This document shows, piece after piece, positions 11,121 to 23,380 of a stretch of DNA of 64,000 nucleotides. Below the pieces are notes generated by a model, which worked only from the letters and a program-made list of their open reading frames with translations, ran no database searches and was not told the DNA's origin. Where the stretch lies: assembly GCF_000003815.2 (NCBI RefSeq), contig NC_049997.1, forward strand, positions 15,052,063-15,116,062, written 5' to 3'. A program made the translations under genes and the position numbers. The stretch comes from Branchiostoma floridae (Eukaryota > Chordata > Leptocardii > Amphioxiformes > Branchiostomatidae). Each line of letters opens with the position of its first letter. Position 1 is the first letter of the stretch.

Positions 11121-13190
11121 TTAGAAATTTCGGGTCAAAGCTTCAAAGACAACTAAAACCTCATAAACAACAAACTTTACTTAGCTCAACAGTATACAAA
11201 AATATTGTACGGGTTGCCATCCTTAGTTGAAGCGCTTATTTATAGCGCTAGTATCTTCGCTGCGCCGTTAGCCGCAGTGCGACTTTTGTTGACGGTCTGA
11301 TATCCCTACGTCGCCGCCTCGCTAATATTCCCACGGACATTTTTCAAGAAAAATACCCAGCAAAAACGCTGTTCTGCGTCAAATTCTATTCTATAAAACA
11401 TGTGGGACTCAGTGTTACAGTCTAAATATTTTGTAGAAGCACCGCTGTAGGAAAGAAGGTCCAAGCAATGTAAAACATCACGTAGCATGAAGATCGCTGT
11501 CAACTGGCACACAGCACATGACTGTTTGAAACTCTAAGTCTAATCAACAGCCGTGTTTGATTGATAGCCGGCGGTCCTTTGATGAAGTCGGCGAAAGGTG
11601 CGTTAGTTAGAAAATCTGCGTTTAGTTTTGATACGTAATTATAAGTTAGACAGTGGCGAGAATGATTATTTTCTCATCAATATTTCTCTTCAGAATTATT
11701 TGAACTTAATTGTACATCTAAACAATTGGCTTACCTGTGCAATGTTTATATGATTAATGATCAGTGTACTGAAATCATGTGTAACGTATGGCTCCTAGTC
11801 AATAGATCAGCATTTTCTCTATAGTGACCACCTGTCTATAGTGGCCACATTTCCTAGTGCTGTTGTTGTTTGACATAAACTTTGAACATTTAAATTGTAA
11901 GTAACTTTAAACTGCCAGAGTTTCAGCCCAATAAAACACTCTCAGCGCCAGGGTATGAACAGACTGACCAGACAGACGAAAATAAATCCTCGAACAAGGT
12001 TCAATCGTATCTTCCGGGTCTGGCAGGAAGTTGTTAAACTAAAATAAGAATAGGCTCGATGGCTGATTGCATACAAAGTAAAACAGTTTAACAGTTTTAC
12101 AGCTTGAAGAAAACAAACGCTCCTACAGTACCTGCACCTGCTTGATAATTATTAAATCGTATGCCCTACTTGAATAAAAAAAGTTCACTGCAATAATAAA
12201 TGTACCTACATCACAAGGAGCTTATACTTTTTTAAACTTACACCTAGTTATCGTACTGAAAATTGTTAATGACATTACATGAAGTCATTCAACAATTTTC
12301 AGTCATGATGAAAATTTTCTGAATGGAAGGTGTGATTATTGTCATTTTCTGAAAAATAGAAGCAAGCTCTGCTTTTACCTGGAATCAATTCACAATACCA
12401 GTCCACTTTGGGGGATAATGTACTGTTAATATGATGTTCCATTTTTGCGCAGGGGTGATTTGGAACAGTCCAATGTTGCGTGGGAAGGGGTATGGCTGAA
12501 ATATGCTGTATTTGCTCTAAGGAAATGTCGGCCTTTCTAGTATGGAAGTTGTTTTCATAGTCATTTTAACTTGATATATGAATAACAGTGTACAGTGGCT
12601 ATCTAAGAAATTTGAACATAAAAACATTCAGACTTGTGCGAGGATCTTTTTAATTTTGTGTGTGTTTTTATTTAACTTTTTCCCCAAAAATGTACATTTT
12701 GTGCTCTTTTTTCAAAGTAGGAAAATCAGTGAAAAGTGAAGGAGACAAAGAGCATTTTTGTTTTGATTACACGAATGACATCCTCTGGGAACCCCAAAAA
12801 CTGGTGGAAGTGTGTGATTATGAAATAAGTTTGCCAAAAGATAGTTGCCGTCTTTATGAAATCTAATTGGTATTATATATAAAGGAAGGTTGAACAAATG
12901 ACTGAAAACACAGAGTATGGTATACAGAACAATAGATCCTTCATTTTTGTTCTTTCAAATCATTTTCTTTGACTTTCGAATTACATCTGGCATTCTACAA
13001 TGTAAGTATTCATTATTCAATTTTTTTTTCAAGTTGGGCCATGTTGATTTAATCATTAGTATATGGATGACATCCACAAGCGCATCAATTTTCGGCCATT
13101 TAAAAAAAAAACAACCATACTTTGAATCCTACAAAGTAGCTGTAAAATGAGCACATATAAGAAATTTCGGACATGGATACTAATCATTTC
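11121..13190. other. Gene-free stretch
   Basis: No gene recognised. It contains one copy of the dispersed gaccacctgtctatagtggc repeat near 11825-11845 and otherwise AT-rich unique-looking sequence. Short open frames (for example 11306-11512 minus and 12660-12866 plus) show no domain, motif or splice context. Confidence 0.4.
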
Positions 13191-13191
13191 A

Positions 13192-13330
13192 TTTGGTTGG
13201 TTCCCTGGTTGGCTGGCCGGTTGGTTCGGTTGACCGATTGTTTGGTTGAGTGATTGGTTGCTTGGATGGTTCGCTGGCTGGCTGACAGGTTTTTTGGCTG
13301 GTTGGTTGTGTGGATGGCTGGTTGTCCATT
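13192..13330. repeat. Degenerate GGTT/GGCT simple repeat
   Basis: Imperfect tetranucleotide repeat (ttggttggctggccggttgg style). The minus-strand Pro-Thr-Gln frame across it is a repeat artefact. A short remnant of the same repeat on the other strand follows NXPE copy B near 27575-27615, as expected if the duplicated unit carried it. Confidence 0.8.
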
Positions 13331-13799
13331 ATCTTAGAAAACTGCGAAAACGTATTTCTTAAGGTATTTAGGTTGGCTAAATTGGCATTTTGACTTTGCA
13401 TTGTTTTCTCATTAATGAATGAATGAAGGAAGAAAGAATGGAGCGGTGACGAATATTGAAAGATGGACATGAACGAATTCTAAATCTGATTTTTGGGTGC
13501 CATATTGATGTCGTCATCAGGTTTAATTGTTCCTAATATCATTTTTTTCTATGACAAAATACAGCACGTTGGTACATACCACTGCAATGAAACTATGATT
13601 TTCATGTGCATAATGATGAAAGCTACAAACTCACTGTTGCGCAAATTGATATCCACTAACGATCTGTAGTTATTAAAAAATAATTTTTTTAATTAGATGA
13701 AAGAAAATATTTTCTAATTAATTATATAATTAGGACTTAAGATCTTTCTTTTTTTCGTTATGTCGGCAATAATAATAAATGTTCTTTTGAAGACTAGGT

Positions 13800-16700
13800 T
13801 CACAATGGACAAATGAAAGAACAAAGGAACTCTAGTTCTTGTACGATGATGTCCTGTGCTGGGTGAATGGCATCCCCATGCCAGTGCTGTGCATTGGTCA
13901 TTTCCCAAACATCTACAAGAACAACGTTCATCCCGCGGAACATTTCTCTCATTATCAAGTCCAGCTTGTGTGCCAGCCAATCCCCACATTTCAGCTCATT
14001 GCCCTTGGCCGTGTTTGCCGACTTGATGACCACCAGAGTTTCAGGACTCCTGTGCAGTAAACGTTCTATTGCAGCACGGACGGCTTCCATTCTTTTCCTG
14101 TAGACCTCCACAGGGTACGAGGTGAAATGTGCCCACATGGTGATACCAACCACATCGTTCGGTCCTCCTTCGATTTCATCGATGATGTTAGCGACATACT
14201 TGAGGAGAAATGTCAAAATAAAAGGACAGCGACGAGGCGGTCCGTGTGCACGATAGTTTAACGTTATGTTATTAACAGGATCTCGGGCGAGCAATGGTCC
14301 AGTTTTGTGTATGGCCCAAGGAATATGTGTTTCTTTCATTTTCAAGATTCTGACGAAATGTTCCCACCACTGCCGTATGGTAGAGTCCCCCATGAAATGC
14401 AGAGTTTTCCCCTTCAGGCATTGCTGCCAGCCGGCCTGGCTGGAGAAATGTCTGTTCTTACAGACGAGAGAGTTCCACACGCCGTTCCGATAGAACCCAG
14501 ATATCTGTGGAGTGGCCAGTCCCCAGACACACCGTCTGCGATTGGCCAAAGGATCTTGCCCTGTGTTAAGAAGGAGAATGCCATGATATCCAGTTAGCCT
14601 CCACTAGGCCTTCCTACGGGAGTATGGATCGTAGAATTCAGCAAAAGAAGGAGATTCTGATTGGCTGTCCAGCGGTGACGCAACGCAACGAGAGCACGAA
14701 TCACCGACGATTGCTTGCAGGCGACATTCTCTCTCTCTTTAGAACAGAGTTATGTTTACACACATCCCATACTCCCTTCTGCTTAGAATGAAGCTGCAAT
14801 TGACGCGTTCAACATTCAGAAAACATATCGTCTTACTCTATTATCAAGATAAATGGAAGAAATGTGGCGTACCTTTTTTCACATTGATTTTAGATGGAGA
14901 TCCAGAAATAGACATCTTCAGTGCAGTGTTGCCCCTGTAGCAGGATCGAAATGCACAACGTTGCACGTTGGAAAAAACGGCATCGTACATATCAACATTG
15001 TTTGCTTTATCATACCACCGGTTTGGATTATCATTATCAATTGAAAGGTCGACAACTTTGATAATTGTCATTGTCATAAATGGTTTGCATTGTCGGTTTG
15101 CACTATGATAAAAGGTTCTTTCGTGTCGAAAATTTTATAACCATCACATGTGGTGTTTGTAGCGATTGCAAGTCTAAAATACGAACAGTTCAAATTCAGA
15201 CACCTTTGCTATGATGTCATAATCTGCATTTTTGACATTCAGAAGTACTCCTATATTGAAGGGAAGCATGATGTTCATTTAAGTAGTAACTCTTGCGTTT
15301 TCCAAGCGCACCAGGCATTTTATATATAGTTTTATACATAGTTAAGATAGATGATCATTGTGCGTCAACATACCTGCTAAACAGTTTTCCACCTTTCACG
15401 TCCCTGTACCTAAGTGTGCCATGGTATCCTGATGTGTTACAAGGGATGTTGGCGGCTTTCTCACAATACCACCAGGCGCCTGCATGCGGGTCCGAGTAGT
15501 TACAAACTGCACTGGTGTTTTTGAAGATGGCAGGGTCTACGTTACACTCGGTGTCGATAACAGTGTTCTTTCCTACTATATAGCGTTTTCTAAACATGAC
15601 AAGATCAATTGGATATTTTCGGATAGTTCTTTCTATAACATCGATAGCCTGCCGTGGGTGGACCAGTTGGATTTTGATGGTGACCTCCCCCTCCCACAAC
15701 AGTCGGAACGTCGCCGTGTAAGTACCGTTCTGGTGGTCCGTTATGATACCGACTGCACCAGAACCTGCCTTCCCTTTCACTGCGGTAAGGATGGACGCCC
15801 GAAAGAAATCGCCAATGTTTGTAACTATGTTGTTTTGTGAATCTTTGGCAGAGATCTCAATGCGCAACATATCTCCTACAGAATATTGTCTGCCAGACTC
15901 AGAAGCTAAGGAAAATTTCAGCTGCCTCTTATAGACCGCAGCAGAGAACGGTTTGGTCGTTTGTAACACCGGAGAAAACGGTTTGGTCGTGTTCAACACC
16001 GGTTTCTCAATTACAATGTTGTTCCACCGATGTCGAAATGAAGGAACATCATTAGAAGATTCTGCCGTAAACCATTGCGTTTTCATCATTCGTTGGCTGA
16101 TCCATTGCGAGCTCTACAGATAATAAAAGAATTGCGTCACCCATCGTTCACAAGAAGCATTGACGTCAATCCAAGAAGTAGGGGTGGGTAACGGTACAGT
16201 GTAAACAAAACCAGTTTTTCTTATTGGACCGGTCCGGAAAAACCAGACCTGAAAATTTTCGGTGGACCGGATGTAGGACCTACTGGAAAATGAACAGATT
16301 ATATGAACAGGCATTCACACGTTTTGGGGCTTACCCGTCTGGGAAAATAACAAGAGCGAAGTAGAGTAGAGCCTATAGCCATTTCTACCATAACAGTCAA
16401 TAGTACAGGGGCAGTTAGCCTTGTAGGATTTTAAAACGCCAGTGGCAGTCAAATACTCCACAAAACAGATTTCTTTGGACCATCGTTTTGAGTATCGTCT
16501 ATTCACAAGTTCTCACATAATGAATCAGGTTCAGGTCCGGACCTGATCCTTTGGACCTGAACTGGACCTGAATTTTCTGTACCGGTACCCACACTAGCCT
16601 GGTTACCAAACCCCAGCCCGATCTCAAGTATCTATCGTGCAAGGGTCTGGACGGATGGCATAGGCAGCCTTCTCAATTTTGCCCCCTATAGTGGGCAAAA

Positions 16701-17458
16701 AAACTCCACCAATTAGAACAGCAGCAGGATCAGCAGGAGGTACTACACCCCTACCATGATTGGTTAAAGACCCCCAACTGTATTTTTTGAATCCATAACA
16801 GTAACCACTAAGTACCTGATTCGCTTCTGTGATAGCCTGCTGACCAACTGTGGTGTGTTGTAACTGGCTACCTGTGGTGTGAGTGGCCATTAATCATAGG
16901 TTCTCCTCCCTCTGATCAAGGGCCTTCGAGAACATTTCTACAGCCATCCTTTTTTTGAGGTTATACCCACACCGGTACCGGTCACAATCGGGAAAGGGGG
17001 CCCTACTGGGTAGCTCATGGGATGTTTTCGGGCGTGCCTACTACTTGGCCACCTGGAACACCTAGCGGCTACTGGCTATATTTGGCCCCTGGCGGGCTCC
17101 GGATTATCAACCCGTAGTTAAACTCAACCCGGGGCCCGGTGACAAATAATCGGGCAGCCATGATGATCCAGGTATGTATCTGGAGACCGTGGATTGTTGA
17201 ATTCCATGCCTTGCACGTGGAAATCATCGCTATACTGAAATCTACGTCGCTACGATGCTAATACTAGTCTTTGGCCGTGAAATTCACCAGAAAATGTGGT
17301 GCGTTCTTTTCAGTTCTGTTGACAACTCAAGATGTATGATGTTTAGAATATACCTGAGTGCAGTACAGTAGAAACGTTGCGATAAGGAATATGAGTGCTG
17401 GACCCAACCACCTACGCGTTTGTCCGCCACCAAACCATTTCCTCCATCCGTTCGCCAT
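13800..17458 (-). CDS. NXPE family protein, copy A (open)
   Basis: Four minus-strand exons join in phase: 17354-17458, 15374-16113, 14873-14934 and 13800-14560, giving 555 residues, the usual NXPE size. MANGWRKWF begins a short cytoplasmic tail followed by a signal-anchor (about residues 19-33), so a type II, probably Golgi, membrane protein. Exon 2 carries the neurexophilin-like fold signatures: YSVGDMLRIEISAKDSQN, GDFFRA, DHQNGTY, LLWEGEVTIKIQLVH, then CNYSDPHAGAWWYCEKA. Exon 4 is the PC-esterase domain: FMGDSTIRQWWEH with nucleophile Ser about 362, and DAIH (Asp 532, His 535) completing the triad. NXPE proteins are thought to be glycan esterases or acetyltransferases; human NXPE1 is reported to O-acetylate sialic acid. 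The substrate here is unknown. Copies B (23381) and C (31409) share all intron positions. A cttttctctcccaac...cag acceptor-like site just before the ATG suggests a 5' UTR intron. Confidence 0.88.
16598..17120. repeat. Repeat material in NXPE A intron 1
   Basis: The left part begins ctagcctggttaccaaacc, a phrase also found at 51407-51453 in a hairpin form. The right part (about 17030-17120) is the reverse complement of 23760-23850 in NXPE B intron 1. So this intron sequence was present before A and B duplicated. Confidence 0.5.
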
Positions 17459-18880
17459 GTTTGTCTGTACATGTTGGGAGAGAAAAAGATACAACCTCAA
17501 AACTCTGCATTTGTCTTTGGATAAAACAGGTGTGCGGTGCCTCGATCTTGTGGATTAATCTGCTTCCTGCACACATCACGTTTTCCGTCCCCTTTTGCCG
17601 TTTGCAAAAGCACACAAGTTAAATGGGCATTCCACTCTGGAAGGGGTGGTGTTTTCCAATAGATAATGTGTCAATGGATATATATAGTCAGCCAACTTTT
17701 GTGGAATTCACATTGCACTATGTATGTGTGTTTTGTAAAACTATATGACACTCACTAAACCCATGCAGACCCTACCCATGCATTCCCTATATGCATAGAC
17801 ACTTTCTTTATCGTGCATATTTTCAGAATAAATGAGGATCGCTAAGCACACCGTGAAGGCGAATTGCTCATAAGCTAGAAAAGAACACATAACAAGACTA
17901 GATTTCTTAGCGATCCGAAATAAGTTTTGTAACCTTACCTAAAAGTTTTGCATTGCATTTTGCCATAGGATTAATTTAATTAGAGGGTACTTGGGAAGTT
18001 TAGCAGAAGACTGAATGCTTTTGAGGCACGTGGAGCAGCTGGGTACTTTATCGTATAATGTGAAGTAGTATGCATTTATTACTTCCTACAATTAATATGT
18101 ATCGGAAAATAACACTCCCGTGTGGAGTGGAATGCCCCTTTAAAGATTGAATACGAGTGTGATATGTATCATAACGTTAGGACAATACATAAAAAAGTGC
18201 CTGGACATTATGAATTCTACCCAAGACTGTACATATAGTCTTGTCCTGTATTACAAAGTCTTTTAAAGGCTATTATGTACAGCCCAGTTCCTTTTGTAGA
18301 GTAGAATCTACCACATAGCTGTACTACGGTGTCTATGACTTTTCTGGTCAATCTAAACCTCACATTGACACGTACATGTATTTCGCCAAAAATACGCTAC
18401 ACCAAGAAGATTCTACTAACTTTCGAACGTATGACCATTATGGAAACCAGACAAAATCCCTGAGGGCAAGGTTTTGGTCGTTTTAAGTGTAACTAATGTT
18501 CGACGAACACATCCCTTCGCCAAATAATCATGCCTTTATTTAAGACTTTAAGGTCTTATTCATGTATTACTAAATAGTACCTACCCCAATAGCAAATGAT
18601 TGCATGAACTGTGTTCCTCACAAACCCACAAATGCTACCAAGAACAAGACTGTGACCACAGATGACCTGGTAGCATCCCTGGTCAATCAGAATTTCATGC
18701 TTGTCAGAGGATTTACTCCCCAGCGTAAGAGTGTCCATCTCACTAGGCTCCTCGAGCAAAATATCTGACAAACAGCTGTGTCCATAGATATAGGTCAAAC
18801 GAGATGTATAGAACAGTTTATTTCTGTTAATTGGCCACTGATTACAATTAAATGCATCTTTCCATGTAGATTATTATCTA
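17459..18880. other. Upstream region of NXPE A, no gene seen
   Basis: Presumed promoter side of NXPE A. Part of it (about 18180-18310) matches, in reverse complement, 30490-30610 upstream of NXPE C, so it is duplicated flank. No protein recognised. Confidence 0.45.
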
Positions 18881-20127
18881 AAGTACATGTACCTTTCAGC
18901 CAAAAATAATGCAAACAAGTTTGAAAGTCCTGCTGCTGATTTGCATAATTAGTATTACATTATGTAAGTCATCACTCATTCTATCTATAGTTTGAAAGGA
19001 AATCGGTGCCTGCAGTTTCCAAAAAGCCGCTAGGGTGTCCAAACTCACACAACTCTTTGCCCCAAGGGCTATCTAACACTCAACCACAGCATGTCCAGAA
19101 CATGAAGTGTCAAAATTAAACGTTTTGCTGCAGTACCTTAGGCAGCCACTAGGGGGCCCATTATCGAACTTGACCTTTGTTTTCATGACACCCACCCACC
19201 TACCAAATATTATCAGGATCCATTCAAGGGTTCTCGAGTTATGCTGTTTACAAGAAAGCGGACGCACACGTTTGGGCCGCTACTGCCCTGACGCAAAAAG
19301 GCTACTCCAACCATTTTCGAACACAACCTTCCTGTCTGCAACCGCTACTCAAATACCAAATATCATTAAAATCCATACACAGCTTCTTGAGTTATATGCT
19401 GTTGACTTACATATTGGGACACAACATGAGGCCTTAACCAAAAATATAACCTTCTCGGCGAAGGTAATTATGCAGAAACATCAGTACATGCTTTCTAGAA
19501 TACTAACCACATATACGACTATGGATTTCTATTCCGGTCAAAACTTAACTACGCCGTACTTCGCCAACTACGCCGTACTTTACCGAACCACGCCGTAGTT
19601 CACAGAACTGGATCCGATACAGCTTAACTTCCTGAAATATGGTCCCGCCTCTGACAATTGATAACATCGACTATCATAATTCCACCAGCGCTGACCTGTG
19701 GCTGTGAATGCTGTCTAACCGGTGGTCTGTAGATGCTATCTAACCTTTTCACCTGTCCTTCACTAACTGACTTGAGGCAAAATCACCAAGGTCAGTGAGA
19801 TACTCATTGTGTAAGTCAGGATCTAACTTGCATAATGCATCGTTTTCCATGAACTCTCATACATGTGACATTTGTAGCTGAGAAGGGAGGTATATATTGT
19901 CAGGTAATCTATTTGTACACATACATGACTGATTTGCACAATTGACGAGGAATATTATCGATTCTATACTCTAGTCTGGTACATGGCGAGAATTCGATAC
20001 TTGCGGCATTTAAACAGGTTATGTTCAAATAAAATTTAAAACTGGCAACAACAATGATGTAGCATTATGTACGTGTATGGTTTTCTATCCCGATCAAAAC
20101 TCAACTACGACGCACTTCAGCCAACTA

Positions 20128-20704
20128 CGAGGGGCATTCAATAAGTAATGTCCCTGACCCACTTCCAGTTGTTTGATCTAGATGAAATTTTGCATGTGTA
20201 ATGAATCATATCTCTATGGGTTATGTTGCAAAAAACAGCTCTGAAATAATTGTGGTTACTGATTTACTAGTGTTTGAACTGAGTCAGGTGTGAAATGGAC
20301 CAGGTGTGAAATGGAGCAAGTTGAGTGTCGCGCAGTGATCCGGTTTTTGTATTTGAAAGGACGCACACCAAAGGGGACTTTGAAATGAAAAAAACTTATG
20401 GTGATGATGCCCCATCATATGACCTTGTAAAACGCTGGCATCCTGAATTCAAACAAGGTCGGAAGTCTGTGGAAACAGCTCCCAGACCTGGTCGTCCCTC
20501 TTCTGCCATTGAAAGGCATCTGTCGGAGGACCAACCTGGGATGTCCTACAAGAACGGTGTCCAGAGCTACATCAAATGATGGGAGAAATGCAAAACTCTG
20601 GGTGGTTCCTATGAAGAGAAAGACTAATAACTGTGCCAAGTTTCATTTAATAATCTCCTGCTATGGGAAATGGGTCAGGGACATTACTTATTGAATGCCC
20701 CTCG
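20128..20704 (+). mobile_element. Deleted mariner-type transposon with TA target duplication
   Basis: The element is flanked by TA on both sides (20126-20127 and 20705-20706). It has inverted ends of about 34 bases starting cgaggggcattcaataagta, with the right end at about 20671-20704. It sits at the centre of the NXPE inverted duplication, inside a repeat rich in ctacg motifs. At 577 bp it is too short for a working element. Confidence 0.88.
20312..20578 (+). pseudogene. Mariner transposase N-terminal remnant
   Basis: From the ATG at 20312 the frame reads MEQVECRAVIRFLYLKGRTP. After a one-base shift near 20375-20385 it continues with YGDDAPSYDLVKRWHPEF and RPGRPSSA, the helix-turn-helix and linker of mariner transposases. 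The catalytic DDD domain is absent. It is a dead fragment that shows the origin of the element around it. Confidence 0.85.
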
Positions 20705-22159
20705 TAAGACGGTAGTTTGACAAGGCACGGCGGACTTCAGCGATCTACGGCGTAGTTCACACAACTGGCTCCCATACGACTTGACTTCCCAAAGTACGTC
20801 ATAGTTGCCTGCAGTACGGTCTGACTCAACTATGACGTTATATCCTCGAGGCTAACAAGTTAACCTTTTTTGAATGCAACAAGTATCGAATTCCCGCCAT
20901 GTACTAGACTGTATAGAATCATAGTATATCCCCGTCAATTGCGCAAATGATAACTAACGATATATCTCCCTTCTTAGCTACAAATGTCACATGTATGAGA
21001 GTCACATGTATGACAGTCCTTATACATGTGACTAAGGAGTGTATAAGGATATATCATATATCATAAAAACGATGCCTCATGAAAGTTAGATCCTGATTTG
21101 CACAATGAGTATTCACGTTTCCCCCACTGATCTCGGACATTTTGCCTCAAGTCAATTAGTGAAGGACGTGTGAAAAGGTTAAAAATCTCGGACCGGTTAA
21201 CCGGTTAGACAGCATTTGCAGATCACGTGAGACCCGGGTTACTAATCAGCGCTGAAAGTTTGAAGATCTCTGACACTGTCACCAATTTTGTGACACAGGT
21301 GAAAACAAATTTCCTGTCCAGATTCTAGGTGAAGGAATGAAGGATGTCTTCCGTGCTATGAACAGGGTTTGAAAGGTTTCAAAGCATGTAGGTCATTACA
21401 TAAGTAGCTTTTATTTGAGAAAGGCTGTATTGATGTCTTGACCAAAACCGTACCCTAAAGGCATTCTTCCACTTTTTACAAAATAGCGATGCACTGGAAT
21501 GTGTCACAAATTTTGTTCTTGGTGTAAAGTATTCGGGGGATAATACTTGTAACGTTATGTGTCATGGTTTCGTTATGTGACGTTTCAATCGTATTCCAGC
21601 TATTTCGCAGTATTGCTGAAAATACGTAGTTTGGGTTATTACTAGCCTGTGTTTACACAATCTCTTGCTGGCTGGGGTTATTGAGGGCTGGTAACTGTCG
21701 GACTGGGAGAGTGATTTAGTCAGGCTATGGTTCATGATTACGACTTAGTTGAGTCAGACCGTACTTATGTTCAGGCAGCTACGAAGTACTCGGGAAAGTT
21801 AATTCGTATCTGTGTGAACTACCTCGTTACCTTTGCCAGAATGGCTAAGGTTATGCTTTGGGCTTGTGAGTCTGTATGTGTGTCTGTGTGTTACCAGCAT
21901 AACTCAAGAAGCCTTGAATGGATCCCGATGATATTTGTTAGGTGGATAGGGGTCGGGAAAACGAAGGTCAAGTTCGGTAATGGGCCCCCTAGCGGCTTGC
22001 TAAGGTACTGCAGCAGAACCTCAATCTCGCGTTCTGGACATGCTGTGGTTATGATTTTTAAGTGGTAGATAGCCCTTGGGGCAGAGAGTAAGTGCTGGAA
22101 GTTTGGATCAGCTAGCGGCTTGTTTGGAACTGCAGTCGCCGATTTCCTTTCAAACTTTG

Positions 22160-22830
22160 GACCAGAATAACTCGAGAACGTGTTGATGGATCGTCATGAT
22201 TTTTGGTATGTAGATAGCCCAAGTAACAATGTACATAATGAAATACTAATTATGCAAATTAGCAACTAATTTGCATAATTTATAAGGAAAGTTTATAGAT
22301 CCGCTGCATTTCATGATAGGACTTCCAAACTTGTCACATATATAGATGAGAAAGAGAGAAATATCAAGGCATATTAATTATGTAAATGACGGCCTCGTTT
22401 ACATAATTAATGAGAAAATATAAACGTGTTGACGGATCGTCATGATTTTTGGTATGTAGATAGCCTAAGTAAAAACTTACATAATGAGATGCTAGTTATG
22501 TGAATTAACAGCTAATTTGCATAATTAATGAGGAAAGATGATACATCCACCGCATTCCGTGATAGGACTTTCAAACTTGTCACATATGTAACTGGTAACT
22601 GAAAAAGATGGCAGAGAGTAAGAGTTGTATGTTTGGGTCCGCTAACATCTTTTCGTGAACTGCAGGAGCCGGTTTAGTTTCTTACTTTGAAAGAGAATAA
22701 GTCTATAAGGGATGAAAGGATCATCATGACTTTTGGTATGTTGACAGCTTAAGTGATGCTTTATATAATTTAATATTAGTATGTAAATAGGGATCTAATT
22801 TGCATAAGCAATGGCAAAATGTTATGAAGC
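22160..22830. repeat. About 265-bp tandem repeat, three diverged units
   Basis: The phrase tcatgatttttggtatgtag recurs at about 22194, 22439 and (diverged) 22724. Each is followed by a taattatgcaaatt-like stretch and gataggacttccaaacttgt in the first two. It lies at the outer edge of the right arm of the inverted repeat. Confidence 0.65.
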
Positions 22831-23380
22831 AACTCCAGGCATATAGAATAAAATATAATGAGTAACAGATTTATGTCTACAGACATCATTCTACATAACA
22901 AACCTGGTTTACTTGGCAAAGGTATGTGTTCGTGGAACTCTAGTTGTTGGCTGAAGTACGTCAAACTACGTCGTAGTTGAGTTTTAACCGTTGTACTTCG
23001 GCCTAATGCGATCTAGTTCACACAGCTGGCTCCCATACGACTTAGTTTTTCAAAGAATGTCATTGTTGGCTAAAGTACGGTTTGACCCAAGTACGCCGTA
23101 ATAACCATAGCCTGACTAGATCGCTGTCCTACCATCCCGACAGCCCAAGGCTATGAAGGATAGGGAAGGATGGAGGAAGAGAGTCATGTCCATCCATCCA
23201 ACCGGCACGCCCGGATGATGATGATGAGTCAGAGCACAAAGATTATCTACTGATGAAATAATGTGATATCATTGCCTCAACCATTATCACGTGTGAAAGT
23301 TTTTACCCCTTTGAACTAAAATAATGAGAAGAATAGACAGTACTAGTTTTTTCTAAGGTTTTCTCTCCCAACAGACAAAT

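Larger units (their letters stand above)
18890..22270. repeat. Imperfect long inverted repeat between NXPE A and B
   Basis: Segments on the left reappear reverse-complemented on the right in mirror order. 18990-19270 pairs with about 21890-22160 (for example the ccagcataactcaagaa, aaggtcaagttcg and gggccccctag phrases), and 19650-20035 pairs with about 20865-21260 (tgattgcaca-type, tgacatttgtagct and gaggcaaaat phrases). The centre falls near 20.44 kb. This is the spacer part of the larger inverted duplication that includes the NXPE genes on both sides. The arms are clearly diverged, so it is not a mirrored assembly error. Confidence 0.75.

Noticed and set aside
13189..13470. Minus-strand Pro/Thr/Gln-rich frame
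   Set aside because: Product of a degenerate GGTT/GGCT simple repeat.
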